Shown piece by piece: positions 18,697-27,987 of a stretch of DNA of 64,000 nt; positions within the stretch are counted from its first letter, which is position 1; every line of letters begins with the position of its first letter. The notes under the pieces are model-generated. The model made no database searches, was not told where the DNA came from, and saw only the letters and a list, made by a program, of their open reading frames with translations. The DNA is taken from positions 3,782,001 to 3,846,000 of the forward strand of contig OZ244154.1 of the NCBI GenBank assembly GCA_965216335.1, given 5' to 3'. The DNA is from JAHEJE01 sp965216335. GTDB lineage: Bacteria; Pseudomonadota; Alphaproteobacteria; Rhizobiales; Aestuariivirgaceae. The translations under genes were made by a program, and so were the position numbers.

Positions 18697-19142
18697 TTGG
18701 CCTCCTCTTCTTTACCGGCCGTCTCTTCGCTGGCGCCTTCGCTCTTCGGCCTGGCCGCCGGGCGCGGTCGGTTGTCGTCACGGCGCGGGCCGCGGTGCGG
18801 GCGGTCGTCGCGTCCGCCCCGTCCGCCGCGGGCCATGACCGACGGGCCGTCCTCGAGTTCCTCGACGCGGATGGTCATGTGGCGGATGACATCGTCATTG
18901 ATCCGCATCTGGCGTTCCATCTCGGCCACGGCAGCCGAGGGGCCGTCGATATTGAGCAGGGTGAAATGTGCCTTGCGGTTCTTGCGGATGCGATAGGAGA
19001 GAGGCTTGACGCCCCAATATTCGGTCTTTGCGACCTTTGCGCCGTTCTCATCCAGAATGGATTTGAACTGTTCGGTCAGGTTGTCCACCTGGGCGTTCGA
19101 GACGTCCTGGCGCACCATGAATATGTGCTCGTAAAGCGCCAT
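18693..19142 (-). CDS. rpsF: 30S ribosomal protein S6
   Basis: Ribosomal protein S6, 149 aa. The core (MALYEHIFMVRQDVSNAQVD through the conserved KNRKAHFTLLNIDG) is followed by a long charged tail with Arg/Asp repeats and then Lys/Glu residues, about 50 residues beyond the minimal fold. First gene of the rpsF-rpsR-DUF2232-rplI unit. The roughly 260-bp region upstream, up to the dehydratase stop, shows no gene; it must hold the promoter and leader, but I cannot point to a convincing S6:S18 leader motif. Confidence 0.97.
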   Translation of the reverse strand: MALYEHIFMVRQDVSNAQVDNLTEQFKSILDENGAKVAKTEYWGVKPLSYRIRKNRKAHFTLLNIDGPSAAVAEMERQMRINDDVIRHMTIRVEELEDGPSVMARGGRGGRDDRPHRGPRRDDNRPRPAARPKSEGASEETAGKEEEAK

Positions 19143-19398
19143 TGGCTGGGCCTTTCAAATCATCGTTTCAACACCGCGGCTGCCGGCGCAGAGCCCCTTC
19201 CGAACCCTTGATGAAGGCCCGGAAAAGAAGTTTCCGAAAGAGCGGAGACACGGGCAGCCGGGAAATTCTCCCTGATCCGGCCTTCAAATGGCCAGACCCC
19301 ACCGTTCAGCCCCCAACCGGAAGCCGCTTGCGAAGGCGGGTTATATGGAGTTTACCGAGAAAAGCAAGCGAATTTGGGGTCACCCGGCAAGCAGTGCG

Positions 19399-20367
19399 TC
19401 AACCGGCCGCCGGCGTGCCGCCCGCCAACACCCTGGAGTAGCGGGCAGCATCGATGTTGCCGCCCGAAAGGATCACCCCGGTGCGCCGGCAGCGCATCGT
19501 ATCACGCTCTTTCATCAACGCCGCCAGTGCCCCGGCACCGGCGCCTTCAGCGATATTGTGTGTCGCGGAATAGAGCAATCGCATCGCCTCCGCTATGTCG
19601 TCCTCGCTGACTTCGACAATCCGCTCCAGCCCGCTCTGCAGATAGGCAAAAGCCTCAGGATGCGGTATGCGGACAGCCATGCCCTCGGCGAAGGTCGCTG
19701 CGCTGTTGGTCTCGACCGGAGATCCGGCCTTGAGCGACAGCGCGTAGGCATTGGCCCGCTCGGACACCACGCCGACGATCCCGGTCTTCAGGCCGAGCAG
19801 GTCGCGTGCTGCGATGACGCCGCAGCATCCGGAGCCCATGCCGATGGGGACGTACACCGTATCGAGCTCACCCGCCGCGGCAAACAGCTCGTGGGCATAC
19901 GTTGTCACTCCCATGACCAGCTCGCGGTGGAACGACGGCACAATGTCGAGATTTCGTTCGGCGGCCAACCGTTCCATTTCGACCCGCGCCGCATCGAAGT
20001 CATGACCGGTTTCGACAAGCTCCGCTCCCAGCGCCCGCATGGCGGCGTTCTTGTCCCTGGAATTGTTCTTCGGCACGACAATGACCGCCGGAACGCCTTC
20101 GCGCGCCGCTGCGAACGGGATCGACTGGCCGTGGTTGCCGGTCGAGGCGGTGATAACGCCGTTGCTCTCGCCGCGCAGCTTGCGCAGCCGCATATGCACC
20201 AGTCCGCCGCGCACCTTGAAGGCCCCGGTCGGGGTGTGGTTCTCGTGCTTGACCCACACCTCGCAGCCCAGCTCCGCCGCCAGCAGCGGCCAGTTGTGCT
20301 GCAGCGTCGGCTGCAGGGTTTCGTAGACAATGCCGCTTGCCTGCTCGAATTCCTGGCGTGTGTACAT
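19399..20367 (-). CDS. PLP-dependent threonine dehydratase-like enzyme
   Basis: Fold-type II PLP enzyme, predicted 322 aa. The Schiff-base lysine is in TPTGAFKVRGG near residue 52, the asparagine loop is TASTGNHGQS, and the phosphate-binding glycines are GMGSGCCG. No ACT domain is present, so it resembles the catabolic threonine/serine dehydratases and the EutB-type enzymes of hydroxyectoine use rather than IlvA. I choose the start MYTRQEFEQ because AGAGG lies eight bases upstream; the longer frame adds 19 residues. It lies beyond the terminator of the symporter gene. The exact substrate cannot be told. Confidence 0.87.
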   Translation of the reverse strand: MYTRQEFEQASGIVYETLQPTLQHNWPLLAAELGCEVWVKHENHTPTGAFKVRGGLVHMRLRKLRGESNGVITASTGNHGQSIPFAAAREGVPAVIVVPKNNSRDKNAAMRALGAELVETGHDFDAARVEMERLAAERNLDIVPSFHRELVMGVTTYAHELFAAAGELDTVYVPIGMGSGCCGVIAARDLLGLKTGIVGVVSERANAYALSLKAGSPVETNSAATFAEGMAVRIPHPEAFAYLQSGLERIVEVSEDDIAEAMRLLYSATHNIAEGAGAGALAALMKERDTMRCRRTGVILSGGNIDAARYSRVLAGGTPAAG

Positions 20368-20441
20368 GACTTGGCCTCTGCCGATGAGATCATTGGGTGT
20401 GTGATAGGCCATGCGGGCCCGCATGAGAAAGCCCCGGCCGC

Positions 20442-20470
20442 AAAAAAACCGGCCGCACGAGGCGGCCGGT
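20442..20470 (-). terminator. Rho-independent terminator of the symporter gene
   Basis: On the minus strand: a 9-bp perfect stem ACCGGCCGC / GCGGCCGGT with a 5-base loop, followed directly by seven T. It begins about 24 bp after the stop of the sodium:amino acid symporter and separates it from the dehydratase gene. It is the clearest intrinsic terminator in the window. Confidence 0.92.
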
Positions 20471-20493
20471 CATCTGTTGATTGTGTACCAGGC

Positions 20494-22011
20494 TTACTTG
20501 ATCTTCTTGATCTCGCCGGAAGCAAGCTTCTCGTGATAGTCCGCCAGGAGAGCCTTGACCTTCGGCATCAGCATATAGAGGCCGATGACGTTGGCGATGG
20601 CCATGGCAAAGATCATCGCATCTGAGAAGTCGATCACCGGACCCAGGCTCAGCGACGAGCCGATGACGATGAAGATGCAGAAGATCAGCTTGAAGACCAT
20701 CTCCTTGGCCTGACCTTCGCCGAACATGTAGGTCCAGGCCTTAAGGCCGTAGTAGGACCAGGAAATCATGGTCGAGAAGGCGAACAGCACCGCGGCGATT
20801 GCCAGGACGACACCGAAGAAGCTGAACTGGCTGGTGAACGCCTTGGAGGTTAGCGCGATACCGGTCACGCCGCTATCGGGCACCCAGGCACCGGTGATGG
20901 TGATGACCAGCGAGGTCATGGTGCAGATGACGACCGTGTCGATGAACGGCTCGAGCAGGGCGACGTAGCCCTCTGTGACCGGATGCTTGGTCTGCACCGC
21001 CGAGTGGGCGATGGAGGCCGAACCGATACCGGCTTCGTTCGAGAACGCGGCACGCTTAAAGCCCTGGATCAGGGCGCCGACGGCACCGCCGGCAACCGCG
21101 GTCGGGGCAAAAGCGCCGGAGATGATGGCACCGAATGCTGCCGGCAGTGCGCTGATGTTCATCAGGATGATCAGCAGGGCAGCACCGACGTACACCACGG
21201 CCATGAACGGCACGACCTTTTCCGTCACCTTGGCGATAGACTTGATACCGCCGATGATGACGATGCCGACGATCGCGGCCATGATCAAGCCGAACAGCCA
21301 GCCCTTGCCTTCGAAGAACGGCACCAGGCTGGAAATCTGTGCGAACGACTGGTTGGCCTGGAACATGTTGCCGCCACCGAGCGCGCCACCGACACAGCAG
21401 ATGGCAAAGAAGATGGCGAGGAACTTGCCCAGTGCCGCCTTGCCGTCTTCCGATAGGCCCTTGGACAGGTAGTACATCGGGCCACCCGACACGGTGCCGT
21501 CTTCGTACTCGTTACGATAGCGCACGCCGAGAATACACTCGGTGAACTTCGAGGCCATGCCGAGCAGACCGGCCAGGATCATCCAGAACGTGGCACCAGG
21601 GCCGCCGAGATAGACGGCAACACCAACGCCAGCGATGTTCCCGAGACCGACGGTACCGGACAGCGCGGTGGCAAGTGCCTGGAACGGCGTGACTTCACCG
21701 GCGTCCTTTGGATCGAGGTAGTCGCCGCGCACCAGTTCGATCGAGTGTTTGAAACCGCGGAACTGAATGAAGCCGAAATACAGTGAGAACACGACTGCGG
21801 CTACGACCAGCCACAGCACGATCCACGGAAAGCCGGTGCCGAAGATCGCTTCGGAGCCCGGTAGCGGCGAAAAGATGAAGCTGACGAATGGATTGATGAT
21901 CGGCGCAATGGCGTCACTGATCGCCTTGTCGATCGAGCCCTCTTCTTGCGCGTGCGCAAGCGTGGCCATAAACGGCAGGCTGAGGCCCGCCAATAACAAG
22001 CGTTTTGACAT
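20494..22011 (-). CDS. Sodium:alanine/glycine symporter (AGCS family)
   Basis: Inner-membrane amino acid carrier, predicted 505 aa, with about eleven helices. It carries the AGCS-type segments TALSGTVGLGNIAGV near residue 100 and FSNEAGIGSASIAHSA near residue 315. I start it at MSKRLLLAGLS with GAGGGG upstream. The first 22 residues look like a cleavable signal (ATLAHAQEEG), which is common in alphaproteobacterial members. It is preceded by a universal stress protein gene in the same direction (47-bp gap) and followed by a strong terminator. An Lrp/AsnC regulator diverges upstream and is a plausible controller. Confidence 0.95.
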   Translation of the reverse strand: MSKRLLLAGLSLPFMATLAHAQEEGSIDKAISDAIAPIINPFVSFIFSPLPGSEAIFGTGFPWIVLWLVVAAVVFSLYFGFIQFRGFKHSIELVRGDYLDPKDAGEVTPFQALATALSGTVGLGNIAGVGVAVYLGGPGATFWMILAGLLGMASKFTECILGVRYRNEYEDGTVSGGPMYYLSKGLSEDGKAALGKFLAIFFAICCVGGALGGGNMFQANQSFAQISSLVPFFEGKGWLFGLIMAAIVGIVIIGGIKSIAKVTEKVVPFMAVVYVGAALLIILMNISALPAAFGAIISGAFAPTAVAGGAVGALIQGFKRAAFSNEAGIGSASIAHSAVQTKHPVTEGYVALLEPFIDTVVICTMTSLVITITGAWVPDSGVTGIALTSKAFTSQFSFFGVVLAIAAVLFAFSTMISWSYYGLKAWTYMFGEGQAKEMVFKLIFCIFIVIGSSLSLGPVIDFSDAMIFAMAIANVIGLYMLMPKVKALLADYHEKLASGEIKKIK

Positions 22012-22058
22012 AGTTGTCCCCTCTAGACTGAGAATGCTGATTGGCCGGAGCACAAGGG

Positions 22059-22490
22059 CTACGGCACAATGGTCAGCGGTACCGGCGAGACCTGGGCCAG
22101 CGTCATCGCCAGGCCGCCAAGCAACCTTTGGGTCAAGGTCGATTCGCCGGTGCGGCCGATGATGATCTGGTTGGCCTTCTTGGCCTTGGCGGCTTCGCAC
22201 AGGATGTCGGCAGCGTTGCCGTGCCGGACTTCACTGGTCACCGTGACACCAGACTTTCCCAGCTCTTTGACCATTGGTGCGACTTCCGCATTGGCCCGAT
22301 CGAGCTCTTCCTCGCGGCGCTTGTGGCGCTCGGCGAGCTCTTCCGGTGTATGGAAGCTGTAGGGCGACCATTCCAGGATGTGCATCAGGTGCACGGTGGC
22401 GCCGGCCAGTTTAGCTCGGCTGGCCGCATATTCGACCGCCCGTTCTGACTGCGCTGTGCCGTCAAAACCGACGATGTAGATATCGCTCAT
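22059..22490 (-). CDS. Universal stress protein, UspA family
   Basis: 143 aa single-domain Usp fold, beginning MSDIYIVGFDGTAQSERAVE. The ATP-binding type motif appears as IIIGRTGESTLTQRLLGG near residue 115, followed by SPVPLTIVP at the C-terminus. It is the first gene of a probable two-gene unit with the AGCS symporter. Usp partners encoded beside transporters are common and may tune transport to energy state, but that is inference. Confidence 0.93.
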   Translation of the reverse strand: MSDIYIVGFDGTAQSERAVEYAASRAKLAGATVHLMHILEWSPYSFHTPEELAERHKRREEELDRANAEVAPMVKELGKSGVTVTSEVRHGNAADILCEAAKAKKANQIIIGRTGESTLTQRLLGGLAMTLAQVSPVPLTIVP

Positions 22491-22716
22491 AGTGTTCCCT
22501 CCCCAATTAGCTTGTCCCGGTTACAACCCTGACAGAAGGTGCCCGAATTACAATTGAAAAAACATCTGGGCAACCGGAACAGGCAGCTTGGACGTGGATT
22601 GCCGGACAGCCTTCCAATGCGGAATTATAGGCAATGTGGCTAGTCAATGGCTCTGAATTTGCCTAATGTGTAGGCAATATGGCTAAAATTAACGAATAAT
22701 TAGGATTTATGGCAAG

Positions 22717-23193
22717 ATGGTACGAAAGTTGGATTCGATCGATCGCCGCATCCTGTCTGAGCTTCAGCAGAACGGCCGCCTGCCGATTGTCGAGCTGGCC
22801 AATCGGGTGCATCTGACCAAGACCCCCTGTGCCCAACGGGTTCGCCGGCTGGAAAAACTCGGAGTGATCAAGGGGTATCGCGCCGAGCTTGATCCCGAAG
22901 CGTTGGATGCCGGTTTCGTCATGGTCGTGGAGGTCAGCCTGTCCCGGGTCAGTGACAATGCCTTTGAACAGTTCAACACCGCGATCAAACGAATTCCCGA
23001 GATTGAAGCGTGCTATATGATCGCCGGTCAGTTCGAGTATGTTCTGGTCGTGAGAACCAGCGATATTACCCACTACCGCAATGTACTGAACGACCAGATC
23101 GGCAAGCTGCCGGCGGTTCAGCAAACGAATTCCTACGTTGTCATGGAGTCGGTGATCGACAAGAAGACACTGCCAATACAAGCCGCCTCGTGA
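22717..23193 (+). CDS. Lrp/AsnC family transcriptional regulator
   Basis: 158 aa. The N-terminal winged helix-turn-helix is seen as DRRILSELQQNGRLPIVELA and TKTPCAQRVRRLEKLGVI. The C-terminal RAM ligand-binding domain contains VEVSLSRV and CYMIAGQFEYVLVV. Such regulators sense amino acids. It diverges from the usp-symporter unit across 226 bp that includes AT-rich sequence near 22660-22710, so control of that unit is likely. It is convergent with the HD-domain gene, 15 bp away. No strong ribosome binding site precedes its ATG. Confidence 0.94.
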   Translation: MVRKLDSIDRRILSELQQNGRLPIVELANRVHLTKTPCAQRVRRLEKLGVIKGYRAELDPEALDAGFVMVVEVSLSRVSDNAFEQFNTAIKRIPEIEACYMIAGQFEYVLVVRTSDITHYRNVLNDQIGKLPAVQQTNSYVVMESVIDKKTLPIQAAS

Positions 23194-23208
23194 CGGCCGG
23201 TTCTACTG

Positions 23209-23769
23209 TCACGCAACCTCGGCCATTTGGCGCACGATGTTGAGGAAGTGATCCAGCGTCCCTGTTGCCATGTCGGGGTCCTTGCCCTCGTCATCCCAGA
23301 TGCGCAGGCGCACGGCATTCCGGTGGTGGGGATTGGCCTCGAATTCTGCAACCTCGCCGCTGCTCATAGGTCCGCCCTGAATCTTCAGCGTATGCGCCGA
23401 GGCCGGTGAAAGTCTGTTGTGGTAGCTTTCATCAGTGGCACACAGGTAGCGCTTCGCAGCAACATGCAACCGGACAGGTTCGGTCACTTCCGGACCAAAC
23501 CAGCGTGACAGGTACTCGTGCCCCAGGTTTTCGTGGAAGCGATCTTCACTGCGCTGCAGTGCAGCTTCGAACTCCACGTCTATCAGATGGCCAATGTCGT
23601 GCAGCAGGGCAGCGACGATGAGTGACGGTGGCGCGGATTCATTTTCAGCCAGTTGAGCGCACTGCAGCGCGTGTTGCTCCTGTGTCACGGCTTCACCGCC
23701 ATACAGGTTGGCACCCTTGGCAGCGACCATGCGGCGCAGATCCTCGATCATTCGGGCCGTATCACTCAT
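23209..23769 (-). CDS. PhnZ-like HD-domain protein (putative diiron oxygenase)
   Basis: 186 aa HD-fold protein of the group annotated as phosphonate-degradation-associated HDIG proteins. Visible metal-ligand candidates follow the PhnZ pattern: His33 in VTQEQHALQCA, His57-Asp58 in LLHDIGH, His79, His102, and Asp159 in LRIWDDE. The YGG segment (NLYGG) and Lys106 also match the PhnZ-type active site. PhnZ oxidises 2-amino-1-hydroxyethylphosphonate with a mixed-valence diiron centre. No PhnY or other phosphonate gene is nearby, so the substrate here is open. A hydrolase role is less likely given these residues. Confidence 0.82.
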   Translation of the reverse strand: MSDTARMIEDLRRMVAAKGANLYGGEAVTQEQHALQCAQLAENESAPPSLIVAALLHDIGHLIDVEFEAALQRSEDRFHENLGHEYLSRWFGPEVTEPVRLHVAAKRYLCATDESYHNRLSPASAHTLKIQGGPMSSGEVAEFEANPHHRNAVRLRIWDDEGKDPDMATGTLDHFLNIVRQMAEVA

Positions 23770-23850
23770 GTGCTTCTCCTTGCGGGCTGGAACTCTTCCG
23801 CGCTACCTTTGCCGTTCCTCGGTAACAATCTGTAGCCCATTCGCCTCTCC

Positions 23851-24279
23851 ATGGAAATCGCAACGCCAAAAACGCTCGACGACTGGAACGCGGCCGGCGG
23901 GCCCTACTTGCCGGGATACCTGGGGTTCGAATTCGACGAGGTGTCGACCGACAAGGTGATCGGCCGCATGCCGATCGAAAGCCATCATCTCGTCTGGAAC
24001 GGCTTTCTGCACGCCGGTGCGCTCGTGACATTGGCAGATACCTGTTGCGGCTATGGCACCGTAGCCAATCTGCCGCAGGGTGCTTCCGGTTTCACCACCG
24101 TCGAGCTCAAGACCAATTTTCTTGCCACTTTGCGCCAAGGCGAGGTTCGCTGCATCGCAACGCCGTTGCACCGGGGCCGCACGACCCAGGTTTGGGATGC
24201 CGTGCTGGAGCCAACGCAAGGCGGCAAGCCGCTGGCGCATTTTCGTTGCACACAGATGATCCTGTGGCCGCGTGCTTGA
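23851..24279 (+). CDS. PaaI/hotdog-fold thioesterase
   Basis: 142 aa, single hotdog domain of the PaaI/YdiI type. The motif WNGFLHAGALVTLADTCCGY corresponds to the HGG-plus-helix motif of the family (here HAG), and FTTVELKTNFL is the conserved strand after it. It probably hydrolyses acyl-CoA thioesters in the cytosol; the acyl group is unknown. It lies upstream of fabD in the same direction (66-bp gap) and could be read together with the fatty acid genes. Confidence 0.88.
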   Translation: MEIATPKTLDDWNAAGGPYLPGYLGFEFDEVSTDKVIGRMPIESHHLVWNGFLHAGALVTLADTCCGYGTVANLPQGASGFTTVELKTNFLATLRQGEVRCIATPLHRGRTTQVWDAVLEPTQGGKPLAHFRCTQMILWPRA

Positions 24280-24345
24280 CAACAAACAAGGCGGCATGGT
24301 TTAGCGCTGCCGGCATGGGGTGAAGACAAAGAGGGGAGAGCCGGT

Positions 24346-25293
24346 TTGGCCATCGCATTCACATTTCCGGGGCAGGGCAGCCAGCAGGTCGGCATGGGCA
24401 AGGCGCTTGCCGATGCGTTTCCGGCGGCGCGCGCGGTATACGCAGAAGTCGATGAGGCGCTCGGCCAGAACCTGTCGGCGCTGATGTGGGACGGCCCGGA
24501 AGACCAGTTGACCCTGACCGAGAATGCCCAGCCGGCGCTGATGGCCGTGTCGATGGCAGTGGTCCGGGTGCTTGAGGCGGAACACGGCATCGGCGTCGAA
24601 GACACCGCCCGATTCGTTGCCGGCCACTCACTGGGCGAGTACTCTGCGCTGGCAGCCGCCGGCACATTTTCACTGGCCGACACGGCGCGCCTGCTCAAGA
24701 CCCGCGGCAAGGCCATGCAGGCCGCAACACCCGTTGGCACCGGCGCCATGGCAGCCCTTCTCGGGTTGGATTTCGAAACCGCCGGCCAGGTCGCCGCTGA
24801 AGCCGCGCAAGGTGAGGTTTGCCAGGCTGCCAACGACAATGCACCAGGCCAGGTGGTTGTGTCAGGTGCCAGGGCCGCCGTGGAACGTGCGCTGGAGATT
24901 GCCAAAACCAAAGGCGCCCGCCGCGCCGTTCTATTGCCCGTGAGTGCGCCGTTCCATTGTGCATTGATGCAGCCGGCTGCTGACGCGATGGCCGAAGCGC
25001 TGGCCGATGTGACCACGAACCCGCCCAGCGTGCCGGTGTTCGCCAATGTCCTCGCCGCACCGATCAGCGACCCCGACGATATTCGCCGACGGCTCATCGA
25101 GCAGGTGACCGGCACCGTGCGCTGGCGCGAATCGGTTGGTGCGATGGCAGGTGAGGGTATCGATCTGTTTTGCGAACTGGGCGCCGGCAAAGTGCTCACC
25201 GGCATGGTCAAGCGTAACGCCGACGGGGCAACAGGTCTCGCCATCGGCACCCCGGATGACATTGCTGCGGCCGCCGCACAACTGAAAGGATAA
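24346..25293 (+). CDS. fabD: Malonyl-CoA:ACP transacylase
   Basis: Loads malonyl groups onto acyl carrier protein for fatty acid elongation, 315 aa. It has the N-terminal FTFPGQGSQQVGMG, the active-site serine in GHSLGEYSAL near residue 92, and the histidine region SAPFHCALM near residue 200. The start is a TTG, with GGGGAGAG upstream. First gene of the fabD-fabG-acpP-fabF run; fabG follows after eight bases. Confidence 0.97.
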   Translation: MAIAFTFPGQGSQQVGMGKALADAFPAARAVYAEVDEALGQNLSALMWDGPEDQLTLTENAQPALMAVSMAVVRVLEAEHGIGVEDTARFVAGHSLGEYSALAAAGTFSLADTARLLKTRGKAMQAATPVGTGAMAALLGLDFETAGQVAAEAAQGEVCQAANDNAPGQVVVSGARAAVERALEIAKTKGARRAVLLPVSAPFHCALMQPAADAMAEALADVTTNPPSVPVFANVLAAPISDPDDIRRRLIEQVTGTVRWRESVGAMAGEGIDLFCELGAGKVLTGMVKRNADGATGLAIGTPDDIAAAAAQLKG

Positions 25294-25301
25294 TCCCCGA
25301 C

Positions 25302-26039
25302 ATGTTCGACCTCACTGGCAAATGCGCGCTGGTCACCGGCGCAACCGGCGGCATCGGTGCCGCGATTGCCCGGGCTTTGCACCGGCAAGGCGCAACGGTC
25401 GCGCTGTCCGGCACCCGCGAGAACGTGCTGCAGGACCTCGCTTCGGAACTGGGCGAACGGGCCCATGTCACGCCATGCAATCTGTCCGATGCCGGTGAGG
25501 TCGATGCTCTTGTGCCAGCCGCCGAGGCGGCGATGGGGCAGGTCGATATCCTCATCAACAATGCCGGCATCACCCGTGACAACATCACCATGCGCATGAA
25601 GGACGATGAGTGGAACGACGTTCTCAACGTCAATCTGACCGCGGCTTTCCGCCTGTCCCGCGCCGTCATGCGCGGCATGATGAAACGCCGCAACGGCCGC
25701 ATCATTTCCATTACCTCCGTGGTTGGCGTTACCGGCAACGCCGGGCAGGCCAACTATGCCGCCACCAAGGCCGGCATCATCGGCATGTCCAAGTCGCTGG
25801 CCCAGGAACTTGCCAGCCGTGGTATCACCGCCAACTGCATTGCCCCGGGCTTCATCGAAACTGCGATGACCGATGCCCTGAACGATCAGCAGAAGACTGC
25901 CATTCTGTCGTCTGTGCCCGCCGGCCGGCTCGGCCAAGCCGATGAAATCGCCGCTGCCGCCGTCTACCTGTCCAGCGACGAAGCCGCCTACGTGACCGGC
26001 CAGACGCTGCACGTCAATGGCGGCATGGCGATGATCTGA
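25302..26039 (+). CDS. fabG: 3-oxoacyl-ACP reductase
   Basis: NADPH-dependent SDR that reduces 3-ketoacyl-ACP, 245 aa. Cofactor motif VTGATGGIGAAIA, NNAG at the strand 4 end, and the catalytic Ser, Tyr and Lys in SITSVVGV and NYAATKAG. The C-terminus ends TLHVNGGMAMI as in typical FabG. It follows fabD closely and precedes acpP by about 250 bp, in which I see no gene; that gap probably holds the separate acpP promoter. Confidence 0.97.
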   Translation: MFDLTGKCALVTGATGGIGAAIARALHRQGATVALSGTRENVLQDLASELGERAHVTPCNLSDAGEVDALVPAAEAAMGQVDILINNAGITRDNITMRMKDDEWNDVLNVNLTAAFRLSRAVMRGMMKRRNGRIISITSVVGVTGNAGQANYAATKAGIIGMSKSLAQELASRGITANCIAPGFIETAMTDALNDQQKTAILSSVPAGRLGQADEIAAAAVYLSSDEAAYVTGQTLHVNGGMAMI

Positions 26040-26288
26040 AATGTGGCCAGGTGCGGCCGAGGGCGGCGAAATCCACAGGTTTTCAGCAGCGTAAATCACC
26101 CTTTGTGCTTGCCGGGATATATGATAGGAAGCGGCTGACAGCACAGGTGACTGCAGGCGGAAATTGACACACGAGGGTTCTGTGTTGCACCTTTTCACGC
26201 CATTGCCGTCATGATGCCATGAGTTGAATTTGCGGCCCGCATGGGCAGGCCGCACCCTGCAGATAAACGTAGAGCAAGGAAGCGAAAT

Positions 26289-26525
26289 ATGAGCAATGTT
26301 GAAGACCGCGTAAAAAAGATCGTTGTCGAGCACCTCGGTGTTGAAGCCGACAAGGTAAGCGGCGAAGCCAGCTTTATCGACGATCTCGGCGCCGACAGCC
26401 TCGACACGGTCGAGCTGGTCATGGCCTTTGAGGAGGAATTCGGCATTGAGATTCCCGACGATGCAGCTGAAACCATTCAGACCGTCGGTGACGCGGTCAA
26501 GTTCATCGACAAGGCAGCCGCATAA
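26289..26525 (+). CDS. acpP: Acyl carrier protein
   Basis: 78 aa acidic helical protein carrying acyl chains. The phosphopantetheine attachment site is Ser37 in DDLGADSLDTVELVM. The start ATGAGCAATG has AAGGAAG just upstream; an in-frame start 16 codons earlier would add a basic leader not found in ACPs. Between fabG and fabF in the fatty acid synthesis run. Confidence 0.98.
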   Translation: MSNVEDRVKKIVVEHLGVEADKVSGEASFIDDLGADSLDTVELVMAFEEEFGIEIPDDAAETIQTVGDAVKFIDKAAA

Positions 26526-26714
26526 CGCACTTCGTTCATGCAACATTGCGAGAGTGAGATCGGCGCGGTTTGCGGGCACTTCAAGGAGCTCGTTTTCCGC
26601 GCTTTTCTGTTGCGTTGACCGCCAAGGCAGTCTGACGGGCTGCTGAACGCCATTTCGCCTGGCAGCGGGGGCCCGCGCCGTTACGAGAGTTCCGAACCAA
26701 AGGGTAATTCCGAG

Positions 26715-27980
26715 ATGCGCAGAGTTGTCGTCACTGGTCTGGGGATGGTCTCGCCGCTTGGCGGGGATCTCGAAACATCCTGGAAACGGCTGCTGGAGGG
26801 GCAGTCCGGTGCCGGCGCGGTGACCCGGTTCGACGCCTCCGACATGGCCTGCAGGATCGGTTGCGAGGTACCGCGAGGCGACGGCACCGACGGCACCTTC
26901 AATGCCGATGACTGGATGGAGGCGAAGGATCAGCGCCGTTACGATGAATTCATCATTCTCGCTCTGGCGGCGGCCGGTCAGGCGGTCAAGGACTCCGGCT
27001 GGAAGCCCGCGACAGACGATGATCAGTTTCGCACCGGCGTGCTTATAGGCTCCGGCATCGGCGGACTGCCGTCGATCCAGGATACGACGTTGATGATGGC
27101 CGAAAGGGGTCCGCGCCGGGTCAGCCCGTTCTTCATTCCGGGCAGCCTCATCAACCTGGCCTCCGGGTTGATCTCCATTCAGCACGGCTACAAGGGCCCC
27201 AATCATTCCGTGGTTACGGCCTGCTCGACGGGCGCGCACTCGATCGGCGATGCGGCCCGGCTGATCATGCTTGACGATGCCGACGTGATGGTCGCCGGCG
27301 GTACCGAGTCGGCCCTCAGCCGCATCGGCTATGCCGGTTTCCTGGCCTGCAAGGCGCTGTCGACCCATTTCAACGACACCCCGGAAAAGGCCTCGAGGCC
27401 CTATGATCGTGATCGCGACGGCTTCGTGATGGGCGAGGGCGCCGGCATTGTGGTGCTCGAGGAACTTGAACACGCCAAGGCCCGCGGCGCGCGCATCTAC
27501 GGCGAACTGATCGGCTACGGCCTGTCCGGCGATGCCTACCACGTCACCGCGCCGGCAGCGGATGGCGATGGTGCGTTCCGGTGCATGCAGGCCGCCCTGA
27601 AACGGGCCGGCATCGCACCGCAGGAGCTTGATTACGTCAATGCCCATGGCACCTCCACGCCGATGGGCGATGAGATCGAACTGCACGCCATCGAGCGTCT
27701 GATGGACGGCGCGGCAGCGGATTTGTGCATGTCGTCGACCAAATCGGCCATCGGCCATCTGCTTGGTGCGGCAGGCTCGGTCGAGGCGATCTTCTGTCTG
27801 CTCGCCATGCGCGATGGCGTTGCGCCACCGACCATCAACCTCGACAATCCGTCCGTCGAGACCGAGATCAACCTGGTGCCCCACACGGCACAAAAGCGAG
27901 AGATCAACACAGTTCTGTCCAATTCATTTGGTTTTGGTGGCACCAACGCATCCCTGGTGATGCGCAAGTACCAGGCTTGA
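26715..27980 (+). CDS. fabF: 3-oxoacyl-ACP synthase II
   Basis: Condensing enzyme for fatty acid elongation, 421 aa, starting MRRVVVTGLGMVSPLGG. The thiolase-fold catalytic triad is visible: Cys in TACSTGAHS near residue 170, His in NAHGTSTP near residue 310, and His in KSAIGHLLGAAG near residue 345. The C-terminal SNSFGFGGTNASLV is typical. Separated from acpP by 189 bp with no apparent gene. mltG starts 7 bp after its stop, suggesting co-transcription. Confidence 0.97.
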   Translation: MRRVVVTGLGMVSPLGGDLETSWKRLLEGQSGAGAVTRFDASDMACRIGCEVPRGDGTDGTFNADDWMEAKDQRRYDEFIILALAAAGQAVKDSGWKPATDDDQFRTGVLIGSGIGGLPSIQDTTLMMAERGPRRVSPFFIPGSLINLASGLISIQHGYKGPNHSVVTACSTGAHSIGDAARLIMLDDADVMVAGGTESALSRIGYAGFLACKALSTHFNDTPEKASRPYDRDRDGFVMGEGAGIVVLEELEHAKARGARIYGELIGYGLSGDAYHVTAPAADGDGAFRCMQAALKRAGIAPQELDYVNAHGTSTPMGDEIELHAIERLMDGAAADLCMSSTKSAIGHLLGAAGSVEAIFCLLAMRDGVAPPTINLDNPSVETEINLVPHTAQKREINTVLSNSFGFGGTNASLVMRKYQA

Positions 27981-27987
27981 TGACGGG

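Noticed and set aside
19143..19398. S6:S18-binding leader upstream of rpsF
   Set aside because: Some GC-rich hairpin potential and CCG bases exist, but I could not find the defined bulge-and-helix pattern with confidence.
26164..26192. TTGACA upstream of acpP as the acpP promoter
   Set aside because: No acceptable -10 hexamer at 16-18 bp; the real promoter is probably elsewhere in the 250-bp gap.
24051..27893. A 1280-codon open frame on the minus strand across fabD, fabG, acpP and fabF
   Set aside because: It is antisense to four well-supported genes; long antisense frames are normal in high-GC DNA, and its translation has no recognisable domain.
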